Positions 28,016-36,485 of a DNA stretch of 64,000 nt are shown here, piece by piece. The DNA lies in the NCBI GenBank assembly GCA_964423835.1, contig CAYRGJ010000003.1, positions 111,086 through 175,085 of the forward strand, read 5' to 3'. Position 1 is the stretch's first letter. The number at the start of each line of letters is the position of its first letter. This DNA is from JAFGCL01 sp964423835 (lineage in GTDB: Bacteria; Chloroflexota; Dehalococcoidia; UBA2247; RBG-13-53-26). The notes beneath the pieces are model-generated. The model was not told the origin of the DNA and searched no databases. It saw only the letters and a program-made list of their open reading frames with translations. The position numbers were made by a program, and so were the translations under genes.

Positions 28016-29227
28016 ATGGAATCCACTCCAGGCCCCTCCGGCGCCCAGGATCCCCAGTCATCAGTCGCTCCCCGGCAGGCAAGCCCCGTTGCCGCCGGCC
28101 TGGCCAGGGTGGCGGATGGCATCGTGGCCGTGGCCCCGCCGTGGAGCATCCTGTCAGGACTGCTCGTTTACATTTCCTATCTCATGGACATGAGCGCGGC
28201 GCTGACCTGGGTGGGGCTGGCGCTGGCATGCCTCCCTTACCCCCTGAGGTTCCTCCGCGGCCGGACCGTCATCGCCCGGACCCCCTTCGACATACCCCTG
28301 GCCCTGATGCTCGTGGGGGCCTTCATCGGACTGTGCGTCTCGCCGGAGCGGGCCATGAGCCTGGGGGCCTTCCAGTGCCTGCTGGCGCTGGTTATCTGCT
28401 ACTACGTCGTGACCAGCACCGGGCACCCCGGCTTCTGGATGAAGGTCATGGTGCTGCTGGTGGTGCTGGGCTTCCTGGCCGTCATGGTCCTCATCCTGGT
28501 CCACAACCAGCAGGTCTACAATCAGCACAGCCTGGGCCTCAGCCGGGACACCAATCACGGCCTGGCCTTTGAGCTGGCGGTGGCCGCCGCACTGCTGTTC
28601 GGGGTGGCCGCCTTCAGCACGCGGGGGAGGACCAGGGCCCTGGTCACCCTGGTGGTGCTGGCGGCCGCGGCCGCCGTAGTGGCCATGACCTGGGAGTCCC
28701 TGCACAGCCTCATCACGGGCGACAGCCTCACCGGCCGCGATGGAGACTCGGGCAGGCTGCAGCTGTGGGGCCAGACCGTGGACCTGCTTTCGGCATCAGC
28801 CGTCACCGGGGCGCCGTTCACCGGCCTGGGGTTGGGGTGCTGGGCGCAGGCCTATTACGGCCGGATGGACCTGTGGAATGTGCCCGGGTTCTGGGAGCTG
28901 ACGCACCCGCACAATGCCTACCTGGAGCTCTGGTGCAACGCCGGCATCCTGGGGGCGCTGGCCCTGGCCCTGGCCATCGTCATCGGCACCAGGTTGTCGC
29001 TGGAGATCGTCGCATCGTCGCGCGGCCGCCCGGCATACGGCCTGGGCGTGGGGGTGGTCCTGGCCCTCATCGTCACGCTGCTGGTGAGCATAGTGGAGAG
29101 CGCCCCCATGGGGGCCCCGCACCTGGGTGCGGAAACCTACTACTACGTGATCTCGCCCATACCCTGCGCCCTGATGGCCTTCCTGGTGGTGGCCCGGCGC
29201 TTGACCGCCGGGGAGGACGCGGGGTGA
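28016..29227 (+). CDS. O-antigen ligase / polymerase-like membrane protein
   Basis: 403 residues with about ten hydrophobic helices. The long extracytoplasmic loop ends in ELTHPHNAYLELWCNAGILGALA (residues ~295-320), the H-x-H-N-x-[YF]-L-E signature of the WaaL/Wzy_C family, preceded by TGAPFTGLGLGCW. The family links a polyprenyl-linked glycan to an acceptor, or polymerises repeats, on the outer face of the membrane. The first ~40 residues are Pro/Ala-rich and poorly conserved in look, so a later start is possible. It complements the flippase encoded divergently, giving a Wzx/Wzy-like pair. Confidence 0.83.
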   Translation: MESTPGPSGAQDPQSSVAPRQASPVAAGLARVADGIVAVAPPWSILSGLLVYISYLMDMSAALTWVGLALACLPYPLRFLRGRTVIARTPFDIPLALMLVGAFIGLCVSPERAMSLGAFQCLLALVICYYVVTSTGHPGFWMKVMVLLVVLGFLAVMVLILVHNQQVYNQHSLGLSRDTNHGLAFELAVAAALLFGVAAFSTRGRTRALVTLVVLAAAAAVVAMTWESLHSLITGDSLTGRDGDSGRLQLWGQTVDLLSASAVTGAPFTGLGLGCWAQAYYGRMDLWNVPGFWELTHPHNAYLELWCNAGILGALALALAIVIGTRLSLEIVASSRGRPAYGLGVGVVLALIVTLLVSIVESAPMGAPHLGAETYYYVISPIPCALMAFLVVARRLTAGEDAG

Positions 29228-29262
29228 TGACCTCAAGGCTCGATGACCGCCAGGAAAACAGG

Positions 29263-29292
29263 TTGATAACCACGCAGTAGACAGGGTAAGAT
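29263..29292 (+). promoter_or_regulatory. Candidate sigma-70 promoter for the ion transporter
   Basis: TTGATA (29263-29268), 18-base spacer, TAAGAT (29287-29292), 19 bases before the ATG at 29311. Confidence 0.45.
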
Positions 29293-29310
29293 GGCCCCCG
29301 GAGCACTCAC

Positions 29311-30699
29311 ATGAACGCAGAGCAGGTCCTGGCCGTGATCATCTTCGGGGCCATGTTCGCGGCCATCATGTGGGGGAAGGTACACCGCTACGTGCCCGCC
29401 CTCATCGGGGCCGCCGCGATGGCCATCCTCATCCTGGCCATGGTGGACGACGGGCCGCACAGCCTGTGGCAGGTGCTGCGCCTGCCGGACTTCGTCCAGG
29501 GGGACTGGTGGTTCAGCCGGCACGCCGCGGAGGCCGCGGAGGGCGGGACAGAGGTGAGCGGCGTCAACTGGCAGACCATGATCTTCATCGGCGGCATGAT
29601 GATCATGGTGGAAGGCCTGGGGGCGGCCGGCTTCTTCCGCTGGATCTGCCTGGTGGTGGCCCGGCTGGTGAAGTACCGCGTCATCCCCATCCTGGTCACC
29701 TTCATGATCCTGTCCGGATTCCTGTCCATGTTCATTGACAGCATCACGGTGATGCTCTTCCTGGCCACGGTCACCATCGAGCTGGCCCGGCTGCTCAAGT
29801 TCGACCCGGTGCCGGTCATCATCGCCGAGATATTCGCCGCCAACACCGGCGGCAGCGCCACCATGTCCGGCGACCCGCCCAACATCATCATCGGAACGCA
29901 CTTCAACTACACCTTCATGGACTTCCTGCTCAACACCGGCCTCATGGCCTGGGTGGGCATGATCGTGGCCGTGGTCCTCTTCTTCCTCATGTTCCGCAAG
30001 GCCCTCAAGCAGTCCGCCGCGGCCAACGGGGAGGCGGCGGCACAGCAGTACCCCGAGCCCGGCGAGGCCATCATCAACCGGCGGCACTTCGCTGCCGGCA
30101 CCGGCATCTTCCTGCTGGTCATCGTGCTGCTGGTGACCCATGCCCAGAGCGGCCTGTCGGTGGGGCTCATCGGCGTCATCGCCGCCGTGCTGACCATTCT
30201 GGCCGCCTTCACCGTCGGGGGCCAGCCGGGGCAGATCATCAAGGGCCTCGACTGGCGCACCCTGCTCTTCTTCCTGGGGCTCTTCGTCTGCGTGGGGGGC
30301 CTGGAGGTCACCGGCGTCCTGCAGAAGCTGGCCGACCTTATCGGGCGGGCGTCCGGCGACAACCTGACCATCGCCCTGACCTTCATCCTGTGGCTGTCCG
30401 CCTTCGCCTCGGCCATCATCGACAACATCCCCTTCGCCGCCACCATGTGCCCGGTGATCGCCAGCCTTTCCGCCACGCAGGGCTTCGCCACCCAGTCCCT
30501 GGCCTGGTCCCTGGCGCTGGGCACGGACATCGGTGGCAACGGGACCCCCATCGGGGCCTCGGCCAACGTGGTGGGGACGGCCATCGCGGAGAAGGAGGGC
30601 TACCGCATCGGCTGGGGCCGGTACATGAAGTACGCCATGCCGGCCATGATCCTGGTGGTCGGACTGTGCAACCTCTACCTGGTCCTCAGGTACACCTAG
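29311..30699 (+). CDS. ArsB/NhaD-type ion transporter
   Basis: 462 residues with about 12 hydrophobic helices and the repeated inverted halves of the ion-transporter superfamily. Key stretches are NWQTMIFIGGMMIMVEGLGAAGFF, the ANTGGSATMSGDPPNIIIG loop (residues ~192-210) in the first half, and SALASAIIDNIPFAATM-like and TDIGGNGTPIGASANVVGTAIAEK (residues ~408-432) in the second, as in NhaD and ArsB/CitM relatives. Members export Na+ in exchange for H+, arsenite, or take up dicarboxylates. No arsenic-resistance neighbour is present, so a Na+/H+ antiporter role is somewhat more likely. Own promoter; single-gene unit. Confidence 0.84.
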   Translation: MNAEQVLAVIIFGAMFAAIMWGKVHRYVPALIGAAAMAILILAMVDDGPHSLWQVLRLPDFVQGDWWFSRHAAEAAEGGTEVSGVNWQTMIFIGGMMIMVEGLGAAGFFRWICLVVARLVKYRVIPILVTFMILSGFLSMFIDSITVMLFLATVTIELARLLKFDPVPVIIAEIFAANTGGSATMSGDPPNIIIGTHFNYTFMDFLLNTGLMAWVGMIVAVVLFFLMFRKALKQSAAANGEAAAQQYPEPGEAIINRRHFAAGTGIFLLVIVLLVTHAQSGLSVGLIGVIAAVLTILAAFTVGGQPGQIIKGLDWRTLLFFLGLFVCVGGLEVTGVLQKLADLIGRASGDNLTIALTFILWLSAFASAIIDNIPFAATMCPVIASLSATQGFATQSLAWSLALGTDIGGNGTPIGASANVVGTAIAEKEGYRIGWGRYMKYAMPAMILVVGLCNLYLVLRYT

Positions 30700-30777
30700 G
30701 CCGGGCCATCAGCATCATGCTGGCACTGCCTGCCGCATTCATCCCCGTGTTGTCAGTAGCGGCTCACGGCGAATCGC

Positions 30778-30820
30778 TTGACTGCCTGTAGAGGTCGACG
30801 ATATACTTACTCATAGTATA
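30778..30820 (+). promoter_or_regulatory. mazEF promoter with palindromic operator over the -10 box
   Basis: TTGACT (30778-30783), 18-base spacer, TATACT (30802-30807). The -10 box is the left arm of a perfect inverted repeat, TATACT-N7-AGTATA (30802-30820). Binding there would block RNA polymerase, matching the known autorepression of toxin-antitoxin operons by the antitoxin or the complex. Confidence 0.6.
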
Positions 30821-30904
30821 GATAGTCAAGGGGGATAGCAGCGCATGGGTCTGAGGGAGAGGCCAAAAAAGACAGGCTGCTGGCCCAGAAGCGAGAGGTT
30901 GGTC

Positions 30905-31159
30905 ATGAAGACTCTGAAACTTAACTTCACAGTTCCTGAAGATGTGGCCGAGGCATTGAAGACCCGCGTCAGAAGACGCCAGCGCAGCGCGTTTGTGGCA
31001 GCAGCCGTCGCCCACAAACTCAAAGAACTTGAACAGGAAGAGCTGAGACAATCCCTTGTGGAGGGCTATCAGGCGAGACGGGCCGAGGACGCTGGGCTCA
31101 GCCAGGAATGGGAGCGAGCGGCACTGGAGGAGTGGCCCAGCGACGGAGATGAGGAGTGA
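30905..31159 (+). CDS. mazE: Antitoxin of a MazEF-type pair
   Basis: 84 residues from ATG 30905; the frame is open from 30845 but KTLKLNFTVPEDVAEALKTRV is the typical start of a ribbon-helix-helix antitoxin. Residues 1-~40 should form the DNA-binding dimer. The Glu-rich tail (ELEQEELRQ, EWERAALEEWPSDGDEE) would wrap the toxin. Stop and toxin start overlap as GTGA. It probably represses its own operon at the palindrome 30802-30820. Local base composition is visibly less GC-rich than the flanking housekeeping genes, in line with mobile toxin-antitoxin modules. Confidence 0.82.
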   Translation: MKTLKLNFTVPEDVAEALKTRVRRRQRSAFVAAAVAHKLKELEQEELRQSLVEGYQARRAEDAGLSQEWERAALEEWPSDGDEE

Positions 31160-31542
31160 CTGTGCCCCGGCGTGGACCAAGGTCCAATCTCCCACAGGGT
31201 TTCCCGCGGTACGGAGACATATACGAGGTCACTCTTGACCCTGTTGTTGGGTCTGAGACGGGCAAGCGCCGGCCGGCCCTGGTTGTTTCCAACGACGTCA
31301 ATAACGAGTTCTCGCAAACCGTCACCGTTCTTCCCATCACCAGTCAGCCGGCCAGGAAAGTGTATCCCTTCGAGGTTCTGGTTCGCCGGGGCACTGCCGG
31401 GCTGACCGCAGACTCGAGGATCAAGGCCAACCAGATTCGCACCATTGACAAGCGCCGCCTGGTCAGCTTCAGGGGATCGCTTCCCTCGGAGCACCTTGTC
31501 CAGGTGCAGAAGGCGCTGTCAATCCACCTGAATCTGGAGTAG
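31156..31542 (+). CDS. mazF: MazF/PemK-family endoribonuclease toxin
   Basis: 128 residues from GTG 31156. The PemK/MazF fold is clear from RYGDIYEVTLDPVVGSETGKRRPALVVSND (residues ~18-47), VTVLPITSQ, and SRIKANQIRTIDKRRLV. The conserved Arg after the G-x-E-x-x-x-x-R-P loop and the Thr in the ITSQ strand, which form the RNA-cleavage site in known MazF, are both present. The family cuts mRNA at short specific sites when the antitoxin is degraded. The first ~16 residues look like an extension. Immediately followed by a tRNA-Ser gene. Confidence 0.88.
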   Translation: MTVPRRGPRSNLPQGFPRYGDIYEVTLDPVVGSETGKRRPALVVSNDVNNEFSQTVTVLPITSQPARKVYPFEVLVRRGTAGLTADSRIKANQIRTIDKRRLVSFRGSLPSEHLVQVQKALSIHLNLE

Positions 31543-31572
31543 CCAGACAGGTTCACCGCCCCCGCGCCGTCT

Positions 31573-31601
31573 TTGACGACGTTTCCAGCCTCGGATACAA
31601 T
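31573..31601 (+). promoter_or_regulatory. Sigma-70 promoter of tRNA-Ser(CGA)
   Basis: TTGACG (31573-31578), 17-base spacer, TACAAT (31596-31601), 13 bases before the first base of the mature tRNA. Close to consensus. Confidence 0.65.
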
Positions 31602-31614
31602 GAACCAGACCCGC

Positions 31615-31701
31615 GGAGAGGTGACCGAGTGGTTGATGGTGCCGCTCTCGAAAAGCGGTCTCTGCGTAAGCGGAGCGTGGGTTCGAATCCCACCCTCTCC
31701 G
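31615..31701 (+). tRNA. tRNA-Ser (anticodon CGA)
   Basis: 87 bases. The acceptor stem GGAGAGG (31615-31621) pairs with CCTCTCC (31694-31700), discriminator G. The anticodon arm CCGCT-CTCGAAA-AGCGG gives anticodon CGA. A long variable arm (CTCTGCGTAAGCGGAG region) and the GGTTCGAATCC T-arm are present, as expected for serine tRNAs. CCA is not encoded. Confidence 0.93.
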
Positions 31702-31801
31702 CCGTCCACCATTCACGCTGAGGAGGAGACGTGCCCGAGCTCGTCTTCTGGCTGTACTGCACCAACGCCACTCGGCGATTACCGTATTGTGGCTCCGATA
31801 G

Positions 31802-31829
31802 GCTATCATGGGTGGTGCCGGCGCGGGAG
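31802..31829 (+). repeat. Copy of the upstream region and first bases of the downstream tRNA-Ser gene
   Basis: These 28 bases match 32716-32743 at 24 positions, and the similarity extends some ten bases further left. The matching stretch holds a TATCAT box and runs to the first four bases (GGAG) of the second tRNA-Ser gene, after which similarity stops. It looks like a remnant of a duplicated tRNA-Ser promoter. Confidence 0.5.
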
Positions 31830-31859
31830 TGACCAAGCGCCTGCCAACGAGGTCAGACC

Positions 31860-32696
31860 ATGCCGCCTTCTGAAAGCCCGCCCATCCGCCGCATCCGCCG
31901 CGAGCTGAAGCAGAACGCCGATCCCCGGACCGGCGCCAGCGGACAGGGCTTCTTCAAAGAACAGGTCAAGCTCCACGGCGTGCGGACGGCGACCGTCACC
32001 CGAATCGCCAGGAGCTCGTTTGCCGATCTGCCCGACAAGGGGAAGGCCAGCGTCTTCGGGCTGTGCGAGGAGCTGTGGCAGTCCGGCTACCTCGAGGAGT
32101 CCTTTGTCGCCTGCAACTGGTCCTACTATGTCCGCCAGCAGTACCAGCCCGGGGACCTGGCCATATTCGAGGGCTGGCTGAGCCGGTACGTCAGCAACTG
32201 GGCTTCTTGCGACACTCTCTGCAACCACACCATCGGGGCCTTCCTGGACATGTACCCGGACCGCCTGCCGGCCCTGCGGCAATGGGCCAGGTCGGAGAAT
32301 CGATGGATGAGGCGCGCTTCGGCCGTCTCCCTCATAATACCGGCCCGGGAGGGCCGGTTTCTGGAGCACGTCCTGGGCATAGCGGAGATCCTTCTTCTGG
32401 ACAGCGATGACCTGGTCCAGAAGGGGTATGGCTGGATGCTGAAGGCCGCCAGCGAGGCCCACCGGGAGGAGGTCTTCGCCTGGGTCATGGCACACAGGGA
32501 GGCCATGCCCCGGACCGCCCTGCGCTACGCCATCGAGAAGATGCCCGGGGATATGCGGCACCAGGCGATGGCGAAACCGGGCCGCCGGGTCCAACGCGGC
32601 AGGCCCTCAGCAGCGCCGAGGCACAGCAGGCCCTCAGCGGCGCCGAGGCACAGCAGGCCCTCAGCGGCGCCGGGGCGCAGCAGCCCCGGCGACTAA
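31860..32696 (+). CDS. DNA alkylation repair protein (AlkD-like, HEAT repeats)
   Basis: 278 residues. The first ~235 residues show the all-helical HEAT-like AlkD family: IRRELKQNADPRTGASGQGFFKEQVKLHGVRT, LCEELWQSGYLEESFVA, the NWASCDTLCNHTIGAFLDMYP helix pair, WARSENRWMRRASAVSLI, and YGWMLKAASEAHREEVFAWV. Known members are DNA glycosylases that excise positively charged N3- and N7-alkylpurines. The last ~45 residues are three in-frame copies of a 9-residue unit (RPSAAPRHS) and look disordered. An 8-bp GC hairpin overlaps the end of the gene. It lies between two tRNA-Ser genes. Confidence 0.85.
   Translation: MPPSESPPIRRIRRELKQNADPRTGASGQGFFKEQVKLHGVRTATVTRIARSSFADLPDKGKASVFGLCEELWQSGYLEESFVACNWSYYVRQQYQPGDLAIFEGWLSRYVSNWASCDTLCNHTIGAFLDMYPDRLPALRQWARSENRWMRRASAVSLIIPAREGRFLEHVLGIAEILLLDSDDLVQKGYGWMLKAASEAHREEVFAWVMAHREAMPRTALRYAIEKMPGDMRHQAMAKPGRRVQRGRPSAAPRHSRPSAAPRHSRPSAAPGRSSPGD
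32601..32681 (+). repeat. Three tandem 27-bp repeats in the 3' end of the alkD-like gene
   Basis: Units at 32601-32627, 32628-32654 and 32655-32681 begin AGGCCCTCAG and differ at a few bases. They encode RPSAAPRHS-type repeats. Unit length is a multiple of three, so copy-number change would keep the frame. Confidence 0.85.
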
Positions 32697-32739
32697 CACG
32701 TCGGGCCCCGGATGGGCTATCATAGTAGGTGCTGGCGCG

Positions 32740-32829
<90 letters not shown>

Positions 32830-32918
32830 CAGGGCTTTCTTGCCATAGACGGCTGTGATAACATTAGCTCTGCCACGCACTGTCCGGGCCTGGCCCGAAC
32901 AGCTGATTGGGCCATCAC

Positions 32919-34010
32919 ATGAGAACCGATCCTGAGCAACTGCGCTATCTGATCGGCTTCAGCCATGTTCCGGGCATCGGGCGGGTGAGGCTCTCCTTCC
33001 TGCGGCGCCAATTCGGGGACCTGAAGAAGGCCTGGCTGGCTCCCCTGGAGGACCTGCTGTCGGCGGGCCTCAACGAGGCGGCCGCCAGGACGCTGGTGGC
33101 CACGCGGGCCGGGCTCTCGCTGGAGCAGGAGGTGGCCAAGCTGGCACGCCTGGGGATCACGACGCTGGCGCCGGACGACCCCCTGTTCCCGCCGCGGCTG
33201 CGGCAAATCAAAGCCTGCCCCATACTCATCTACCTCAAGGGAACGCTCCTCCCTGAGGACGAACTGGCGGTGGCCGTGGTGGGCACCAGGCGGCCGTCCG
33301 CCTACGGGCGGCAGGCGGCCGAGGACCTCAGCCGGGAGCTGGCCGCGCACCGGGTGACTGTGGTCAGCGGGCTGGCCACCGGCATCGACGCCGTGGCCCA
33401 TCGCGCCGCGCTGGCAGCCGGGGGCCGGACCCTGGCCGTCGCCGGCTGCGGCCTCGATATCGTCTATCCGCCCCATCACACCTCCCTGGCCAACCGGATC
33501 GCGGAGCAGGGGGCGCTGATCAGCGAGTTCCCACCCGGCGTCGGCCCCCTGCGGGAGCACTTCCCCCGGCGCAATCGCATCATCGGGGGGATGAGCCTGG
33601 GAGTGCTGGTGGTGGAGGCCGGTGAGCGCAGCGGCGCGCTGTCGACCGCCCATCAGGCCGCGAACGAGGGCCGCGAGGTCTTCGCCGTCCCCGGCAGCAT
33701 ATTCTCAGCAATGTCGGCCGGCACCAATCACCTGATACAGGACGGAGCCAAGCTGGTCCGCGGCTACGCCGACATCTTCGAAGAGCTCAAGCTCACCGTG
33801 GCGCCGAGCCAGCTGCCCCTGAAGGAGCCGGCGGAGCCGACGGACACCGAGGCCCGGGTGTTGATGCACCTGACCCGCGAGGCGACCCACATCGACGTCC
33901 TCTGCCGCGCCAGCGGCCTGCCCACTCCTACCGTCTCCAGCACCCTGGCGATGCTGGAGATAAAGGGGCTGGCCCGGCAGGTAGGCGGCATGAGCTATAT
34001 TCTGAACTAA
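32919..34010 (+). CDS. dprA: DNA-processing protein DprA
   Basis: 363 residues from ATG 32919. An N-terminal helix-hairpin-helix/SAM-like part (IGFSHVPGIGRVRLSFL) leads to the Rossmann-like DprA core: VAVVGTRRPSAYGRQAAEDL (~residues 120-140), VVSGLATGIDAVAHRAAL, PRRNRIIGGMSLGVLVVEAGERSGALSTAHQA, and EVFAVPGSIFSAMSAGTNHLIQDGA. A C-terminal winged-helix-like domain (EATHIDVLCRASGLPTPTVSSTLAMLEIKGL) completes the long form. DprA loads RecA on incoming single-stranded DNA during transformation. Ten bases separate it from topA, the usual dprA-topA pair. Confidence 0.95.
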   Translation: MRTDPEQLRYLIGFSHVPGIGRVRLSFLRRQFGDLKKAWLAPLEDLLSAGLNEAAARTLVATRAGLSLEQEVAKLARLGITTLAPDDPLFPPRLRQIKACPILIYLKGTLLPEDELAVAVVGTRRPSAYGRQAAEDLSRELAAHRVTVVSGLATGIDAVAHRAALAAGGRTLAVAGCGLDIVYPPHHTSLANRIAEQGALISEFPPGVGPLREHFPRRNRIIGGMSLGVLVVEAGERSGALSTAHQAANEGREVFAVPGSIFSAMSAGTNHLIQDGAKLVRGYADIFEELKLTVAPSQLPLKEPAEPTDTEARVLMHLTREATHIDVLCRASGLPTPTVSSTLAMLEIKGLARQVGGMSYILN

Positions 34011-34020
34011 GGTCGGATGA

Positions 34021-36042
34021 ATGGCCAAGAAGAATCTGGTAGTGGTGGAGTCCCCGGCGAAGGCCAGAACGCTGGGCAAGATCATGGGGAGCCAGTACAC
34101 CATCAAGGCCTCCATGGGGCACGTGCGGGACCTGCCGCAGAAGAGCCTGGGCGTATCGCTGACCGAAGGCGTGGTGCCCCGCTACGTGGTGCCCCAGGCC
34201 AAGAAGACGGTGGTGAAGGAGATCAAGGACGCCGCGGCCAAGGCCAAAGCGGTCTACCTGGCCACCGACCCTGACCGCGAGGGTGAGGCCATATCCTGGC
34301 ACCTGATGGAGGCCGCCAAGCTGGAGGACACCCCCACCTACCGCGTGGTCTTCCACGAGATTACCGATGACGCCATCAAGGACGCCTTCCAGCATCCGCG
34401 GCGCATCGACATGAACCTGGTCAACGCTCAGCAGGCCCGCCGGGTGCTGGACCGCCTGGTGGGCTACAAGATCAGCCCCCTGCTGTGGAAGAAGGTCCGC
34501 AGCGGCCTCTCCGCCGGCCGGGTGCAGTCCGTAGCCCTGCGCATGATCGTGGAGCGCGAGGATGAGATACGCCGTTTCGTGGCCCAGGAGTATTGGACCA
34601 TCGAGGCCGATCTGGCCCGCCTGGCCCATGACAAGAAGCCGGTCTCCTTCAACGCCAGGCTGTCGGCCATCAAGGGACAGAAGGGCAAGCTGGAGATCAC
34701 CAAGGGGGACGTGGCGCTGCCGCTGGCCGCGGTGCTGGAGAAGGCCGCCTACTCCGTCTCCCAGGTCAAGAAAAAGAGAATCACCCGCCAGCCATCGCCG
34801 CCTTTCATCACCAGCACCCTGCAGCAGGAGGCCTGGCGCAAGCTGCGCTTCACCGCGCAGCACACCATGGCCGTGGCCCAGCAGCTCTATGAGGGGTTGC
34901 CCATCGGCGACGAGGGGGAGGCCGGCCTCATCACCTACATGCGCACGGACTCCACCCGGGTGGCCGAGTCCGCGCTGGCCGAGACTCGCCGCTATATCGC
35001 CGGCAAGTACGGCAAGGAGTACGTGCCCCCCCACGCCAGGGTCTTCACCAAGAAGGCCAAGGGGGCCCAGGAGGCCCATGAGGCCATCCGGCCCACCCGG
35101 ATCGACCGCGAGCCGGATGCCATCAAGGCCCACCTGTCCCATGACCAGACCCGCCTGTATCGCCTCATCTGGGAGCGCATGATGGCCAGCCAGATGGCCG
35201 CCGCCCAGTTCGACACCACCTCGGTGGACATCGACGCCCGGCCGGCGGACCCGGCCGCGCCCACCTACCTCTTCAAGGCCGCCGGCTCCGTGCCCCACTT
35301 CCTGGGTTTCCTGGTGCTCTACAGCGAGGGCAAGGACGAGGCCAACGGGGATGGGGAAGAGGGCAAGTCCCGCCTGCCGGCGCTGGCGGAGGGCGAGCCC
35401 CTGAAGGCCCTCAAGATCACCCCGGAGCAGCATTTCACCGAGCCCCCGCCGAGATACACCGAGGCCACCCTGATCAAGGCCCTGGAGGAGCGGGGCATCG
35501 GCCGCCCCAGCACCTACGCCCCCATCATCGGCACCATCCGGCAGAGGGGCTACGTGCGCACCAGGGAAGGACGCCTGCATCCCCTGGACCTGGGCGAGAC
35601 GGTGAACAAGGTCCTGGTGGCCCACTTCCCCTCCATCGTGGACACCGGCTTCACCGCCCACATGGAGGAGGAGCTGGACGAGATCGCCCAGGGCAAGCAG
35701 AAGTGGGAAGCCATCATCCAGGAGTTCTACACCCCCTTCGAGGCCACCCTTCAGAAGGCCAGCGTGGAGATGGTCAAGATGAAGGAGCCCGATCAGCCCA
35801 CCGACGAGGTCTGCCCCAACTGCGGCCTGCCGATGGTCATCCGGATGGGCCGCTTCGGGCGGTTCATGGCCTGCACCGGCTTCCCCAAGTGCCGGACGAC
35901 GAAGGCGCTGCCCAAGGCCGAAGGCGAGGCCGGGGGTCCCGGCGAGGGGGAGGAGAAGGACAGGGAGAAGCGGCGGCCTTTTGGCGGGCGCCGGAAGGGG
36001 CTCAAGAAAAAGCGTAAAACGCCCTCGGAGAAGAAGAAATGA
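34021..36042 (+). CDS. topA: DNA topoisomerase I
   Basis: 673 residues, type IA topoisomerase relaxing negative supercoils. The TOPRIM domain begins VVVESPAKARTLGKI and holds TDPDREGEAISWH. The catalytic tyrosine is Y306 in GLITYMRTDSTR. The strand-gate parts HEAIRPT and RGIGRPSTYAPII follow. A single C-terminal four-cysteine zinc finger (CPNCGLPMVIRMGRFGRFMACTGFPKC) is present, fewer than the three or more of enteric enzymes, and the last ~45 residues are a highly basic Lys/Arg/Glu tail. The stop overlaps the aroQ start (ATGA). Confidence 0.96.
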   Translation: MAKKNLVVVESPAKARTLGKIMGSQYTIKASMGHVRDLPQKSLGVSLTEGVVPRYVVPQAKKTVVKEIKDAAAKAKAVYLATDPDREGEAISWHLMEAAKLEDTPTYRVVFHEITDDAIKDAFQHPRRIDMNLVNAQQARRVLDRLVGYKISPLLWKKVRSGLSAGRVQSVALRMIVEREDEIRRFVAQEYWTIEADLARLAHDKKPVSFNARLSAIKGQKGKLEITKGDVALPLAAVLEKAAYSVSQVKKKRITRQPSPPFITSTLQQEAWRKLRFTAQHTMAVAQQLYEGLPIGDEGEAGLITYMRTDSTRVAESALAETRRYIAGKYGKEYVPPHARVFTKKAKGAQEAHEAIRPTRIDREPDAIKAHLSHDQTRLYRLIWERMMASQMAAAQFDTTSVDIDARPADPAAPTYLFKAAGSVPHFLGFLVLYSEGKDEANGDGEEGKSRLPALAEGEPLKALKITPEQHFTEPPPRYTEATLIKALEERGIGRPSTYAPIIGTIRQRGYVRTREGRLHPLDLGETVNKVLVAHFPSIVDTGFTAHMEEELDEIAQGKQKWEAIIQEFYTPFEATLQKASVEMVKMKEPDQPTDEVCPNCGLPMVIRMGRFGRFMACTGFPKCRTTKALPKAEGEAGGPGEGEEKDREKRRPFGGRRKGLKKKRKTPSEKKK

Positions 36043-36485
36043 AGATACTGGTCGTGCACGGGCCGAACCTCAACCTGCTGGGCAAGAGGAACAAGGTTAT
36101 CTACGGCGAGAAGAGCCTGGACGAGATCAACGAGCTCATCGAGCAGCACGCCCTGGAGACCGACACGGAGGTGGCCACCTTCCAGTCCAACATCGAGGGG
36201 GAACTGGTGGACTTCCTGCAGAGGGAGGCCGGCGGGGCCGACGGCATCATCATCAACGCCGGGGCCCTGACCCACTATGGCCTGTCGCTGCGGGACGCCC
36301 TCCTGGACACCAACCTGCCCGTGGTGGAGGTCCATCTCTCCAACATCTATGCCCGCGAGGAGTTCCGCCAGAGATCGGTCATCGCCCCCATCGCCCGCGG
36401 CCAGGTCACCGGCCTGAGCTGGAGGGGCTACATAGCGGCGCTGCGGACCCTGGTGGCCGAGCTCAGAGGCAAGGCTTGGCAGTAG
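36039..36485 (+). CDS. aroQ: 3-dehydroquinate dehydratase, type II
   Basis: 148 residues, typical type II length. The family start LVVHGPNLNLLGKR is intact, with the catalytic Tyr in VIYGEKSLDEIN, substrate-binding INAGALTHYGLSLRDAL and the catalytic His in VVEVHLSNIYAREEFRQRS. It converts 3-dehydroquinate to 3-dehydroshikimate in the shikimate pathway as a dodecamer in the cytoplasm. The ATG overlaps the topA stop and its own stop overlaps the following peptidase frame, so it lies mid-operon. The REPEIYG form of the lid loop is altered to KVIYGEK. Confidence 0.95.
   Translation: MKILVVHGPNLNLLGKRNKVIYGEKSLDEINELIEQHALETDTEVATFQSNIEGELVDFLQREAGGADGIIINAGALTHYGLSLRDALLDTNLPVVEVHLSNIYAREEFRQRSVIAPIARGQVTGLSWRGYIAALRTLVAELRGKAWQ

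Noticed and set aside
32601..32681. CRISPR-like direct repeats
   Set aside because: Three adjacent 27-bp units without spacers, inside a coding frame, and no cas genes anywhere in the window.
33928..35661. 577-codon open frame on the - strand across topA
   Set aside because: topA on the + strand has every expected motif; the antisense frame is open because of GC-rich third positions and its translation is low-complexity Gly/Leu/His.
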